Positions 5,574 to 6,914 of a stretch of 6,914 nt of DNA are shown here, piece after piece. How positions within the stretch are numbered: position 1 is the stretch's first letter; every line of letters starts with the position of its first letter. The notes below the pieces were generated by a model. That model was not told where the DNA came from. It saw only the letters and a list, made by a program, of their open reading frames with translations, and did not search any database. The position numbers and the translations under genes were made by a program. The stretch is from CAIWXH01 sp964555675 (GTDB taxonomy: Bacteria; Chloroflexota; Chloroflexia; Chloroflexales; Chloroflexaceae), in NCBI GenBank assembly GCA_964555675.1, contig CAZKTU010000308.1:1-6914 (forward strand), read 5' to 3'.

Positions 5574-6914
5574 TGGGTCGCACGCCCGAGCCATGCACGA
5601 TGGTCATCTTCGGCGCGACCGGCGACCTCACCAGTCGCAAGCTGGTGCCCGCCCTCTATAACCTCGCCCGCGAGCGCCGCCTCCCCGGCGGCTTCTCGGT
5701 CGTCGGCTTCGCCCGCCGCGAGTGGGACGACGAGCACTTTCGCCAGGTGCTGCTCGATGGGGTCAACGAGAACTCGCGCAGCGGCGTCGTCGAGCCCGCC
5801 CTCTGGGGTAGCTTCGCCGAGGGCATTGCCTATCACCGCTCGAGCTTCGACGACCCGGCCGGCTTCGCGAGCCTGGCCGAGCGCCTGGCCGCGATCGACG
5901 AGCAGCGCGGCACCGGCGGCAACAGGGTCTTCTACCTAGCCACTCCCCCCGAGTCGTACCCCGAGATCATCCGCCAGATCGGGGCCCACGGCCTGGGGCG
6001 CTCGCCTAACGGCGGCTGGACCCGCATCATCGTCGAGAAGCCCTTCGGGCGCGACCTCGAGAGCGCCCGCGCCCTCAACCAGCAGCTCCTGGCTGTCTTC
6101 GACGAGAGCCAGATCTTCCGCATCGACCACTACCTGGGCAAAGAGACAGTCCAGAATCTGCTCGTCTTCCGCTTCTCGAACGGGATCTTCGAGCCCCTCT
6201 GGGATCGCCGCTCGGTCGACCACGTGCAGATTACCGTGGCCGAGAGCATCGGGGTCGAGGATCGCGGCGGCTACTACGATAGCTCCGGCGCCCTGCGCGA
6301 CATGATCCAGAACCACCTGACCCAGCTGCTCACCCTGGTGGCCATGGAGCCGCCCGTCACCTACGGCGCCGACGCCGTCCGCGACGAGAAGGTCAAGGTC
6401 CTGCGGGCGGTCAGGCCGATCTACCCCAACGAGGTCGACGAGTACACCGTGCGCGGCCAGTACGGCCCCGGCAGCGTCAATGGCAGGCCCATCGGCGGCT
6501 ATCGCGACGAGCGCGGGGTCGCGCCGGGCTCGCAGACCGAGACCTACGTCGCCCTCAAGCTCTTCATCGAGAGCTGGCGCTGGGCCGGCGTGCCCTTCTA
6601 CCTGCGCAGCGGCAAGGCTATGCCCCGGCGGGTGAGCGAGATCGCCATTCAGTTCAAGACCGTGCCGACCATGCTCTTCGCCGACACGCCCATGAACGAC
6701 ATCGAGCCCAACGTCCTCTCGATCAAGATCCAGCCCGACGAGGGCATCACGCTCAAGTTCGGCTCGAAGGTGCCCGGCCAGCAGCAGATCCGCCCCGTGA
6801 CCATGGACTTTCGTTACGGCACCAGCTTCGGGGTCGCCTCGCCCGAGGCCTACGAGCGTCTGCTGCTCGACTGTATGCTCGGCGACGGCACCCTCTTCAC
6901 CAGGCGCGACGAGG
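5504..6914 (+). CDS. zwf: Glucose-6-phosphate dehydrogenase, C-terminus cut off by window edge
   Basis: 470 residues from the ATG at 5504 run open to the window edge; the family is usually about 480-515 residues, so only a short C-terminal part is missing. It oxidises glucose 6-phosphate to 6-phosphogluconolactone with NADP (or NAD), the entry step of the oxidative pentose phosphate pathway, in the cytoplasm. Seen: dinucleotide motif VIFGATGDLTSRKL (34-47), EKPFGRDL (178-185), the family signature RIDHYLGKE (206-214) and the helix DMIQNHLTQLL (266-276). By comparison with the Leuconostoc enzyme, Asp208 and His209 are the Asp/phosphate-binding His and His271 the catalytic base. FYLRSGK (365-371) holds the substrate lysine. 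Residues 1-30 precede the Rossmann fold; residues 6-14 are encoded by a heptamer DNA repeat. The start is supported by GAGGAG 5 nt upstream. It follows gnd on the same strand; a lactonase or opcA-like gene could lie beyond the edge, but that is not visible. Confidence 0.96.
   Translation, partial: MSSESLQPSSLSPPENPLRSGLRLGRTPEPCTMVIFGATGDLTSRKLVPALYNLARERRLPGGFSVVGFARREWDDEHFRQVLLDGVNENSRSGVVEPALWGSFAEGIAYHRSSFDDPAGFASLAERLAAIDEQRGTGGNRVFYLATPPESYPEIIRQIGAHGLGRSPNGGWTRIIVEKPFGRDLESARALNQQLLAVFDESQIFRIDHYLGKETVQNLLVFRFSNGIFEPLWDRRSVDHVQITVAESIGVEDRGGYYDSSGALRDMIQNHLTQLLTLVAMEPPVTYGADAVRDEKVKVLRAVRPIYPNEVDEYTVRGQYGPGSVNGRPIGGYRDERGVAPGSQTETYVALKLFIESWRWAGVPFYLRSGKAMPRRVSEIAIQFKTVPTMLFADTPMNDIEPNVLSIKIQPDEGITLKFGSKVPGQQQIRPVTMDFRYGTSFGVASPEAYERLLLDCMLGDGTLFTRRDE
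5518..5545 (+). repeat. Short heptamer tandem repeat inside the 5' end of zwf
   Basis: Four consecutive 7-base units: CCTTCAG, CCTTCAT, CCCTCAG, CCCTCCC. They encode roughly residues 5-14 (SLQPSSLSPP) of the zwf product, outside the catalytic fold. Heptanucleotide short tandem repeats of this style are known between genes in cyanobacteria (STRR); here a short copy appears to lie in coding sequence. Confidence 0.55.

Overview
The window is a GC-rich (about 70 % by eye) bacterial scaffold fragment of 6.9 kb. It holds five protein genes in two divergent groups and one run of 100 N that joins two contigs. The species cannot be named from sequence alone. The gene set is a short-form 6-phosphogluconate dehydrogenase next to zwf, an LCP protein with a LytR_C tail, a cyanobacterial-AAR-like reductase, and a short heptamer tandem repeat. 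Together with the high GC, this fits a Chloroflexota-type bacterium best; that is an inference of moderate to low confidence.

Left arm, minus strand, in transcription order. An LCP (LytR-CpsA-Psr) membrane protein (4383-2941) comes first, then a short intergenic stretch that contains the assembly gap. Next is a 681-residue protein (2787-742) whose C-terminal half looks like a complete long-chain acyl-ACP reductase (AAR), fused behind an N-terminal domain of about 305 residues that I do not recognise. Last is an alpha/beta hydrolase (707 to beyond the left edge), only 34 bp downstream and very probably co-transcribed with the reductase. The AAR-like fusion is the most unusual item in the window.

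Right arm, plus strand. A short-form, decarboxylating 6-phosphogluconate dehydrogenase (4509-5411) is followed after 92 bp by glucose-6-phosphate dehydrogenase (5504 to beyond the right edge). These are the two dehydrogenases of the oxidative pentose phosphate pathway, probably in one transcript that supplies reducing power and pentose phosphates.

Centre. The 125-bp divergent region 4384-4508 carries a consensus TATAAT for the gnd side, a TGGTAGAAT extended -10 for the LCP side, and a dyad (GCGAA-N6-TTCGC) over the predicted LCP transcription start. The dyad resembles the LexA box of Gram-positive bacteria at 13 of 14 positions. No RNA genes, CRISPR arrays, insertion sequences or origins were seen. 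Apart from the gap region, no stretch over 150 bp is non-coding.
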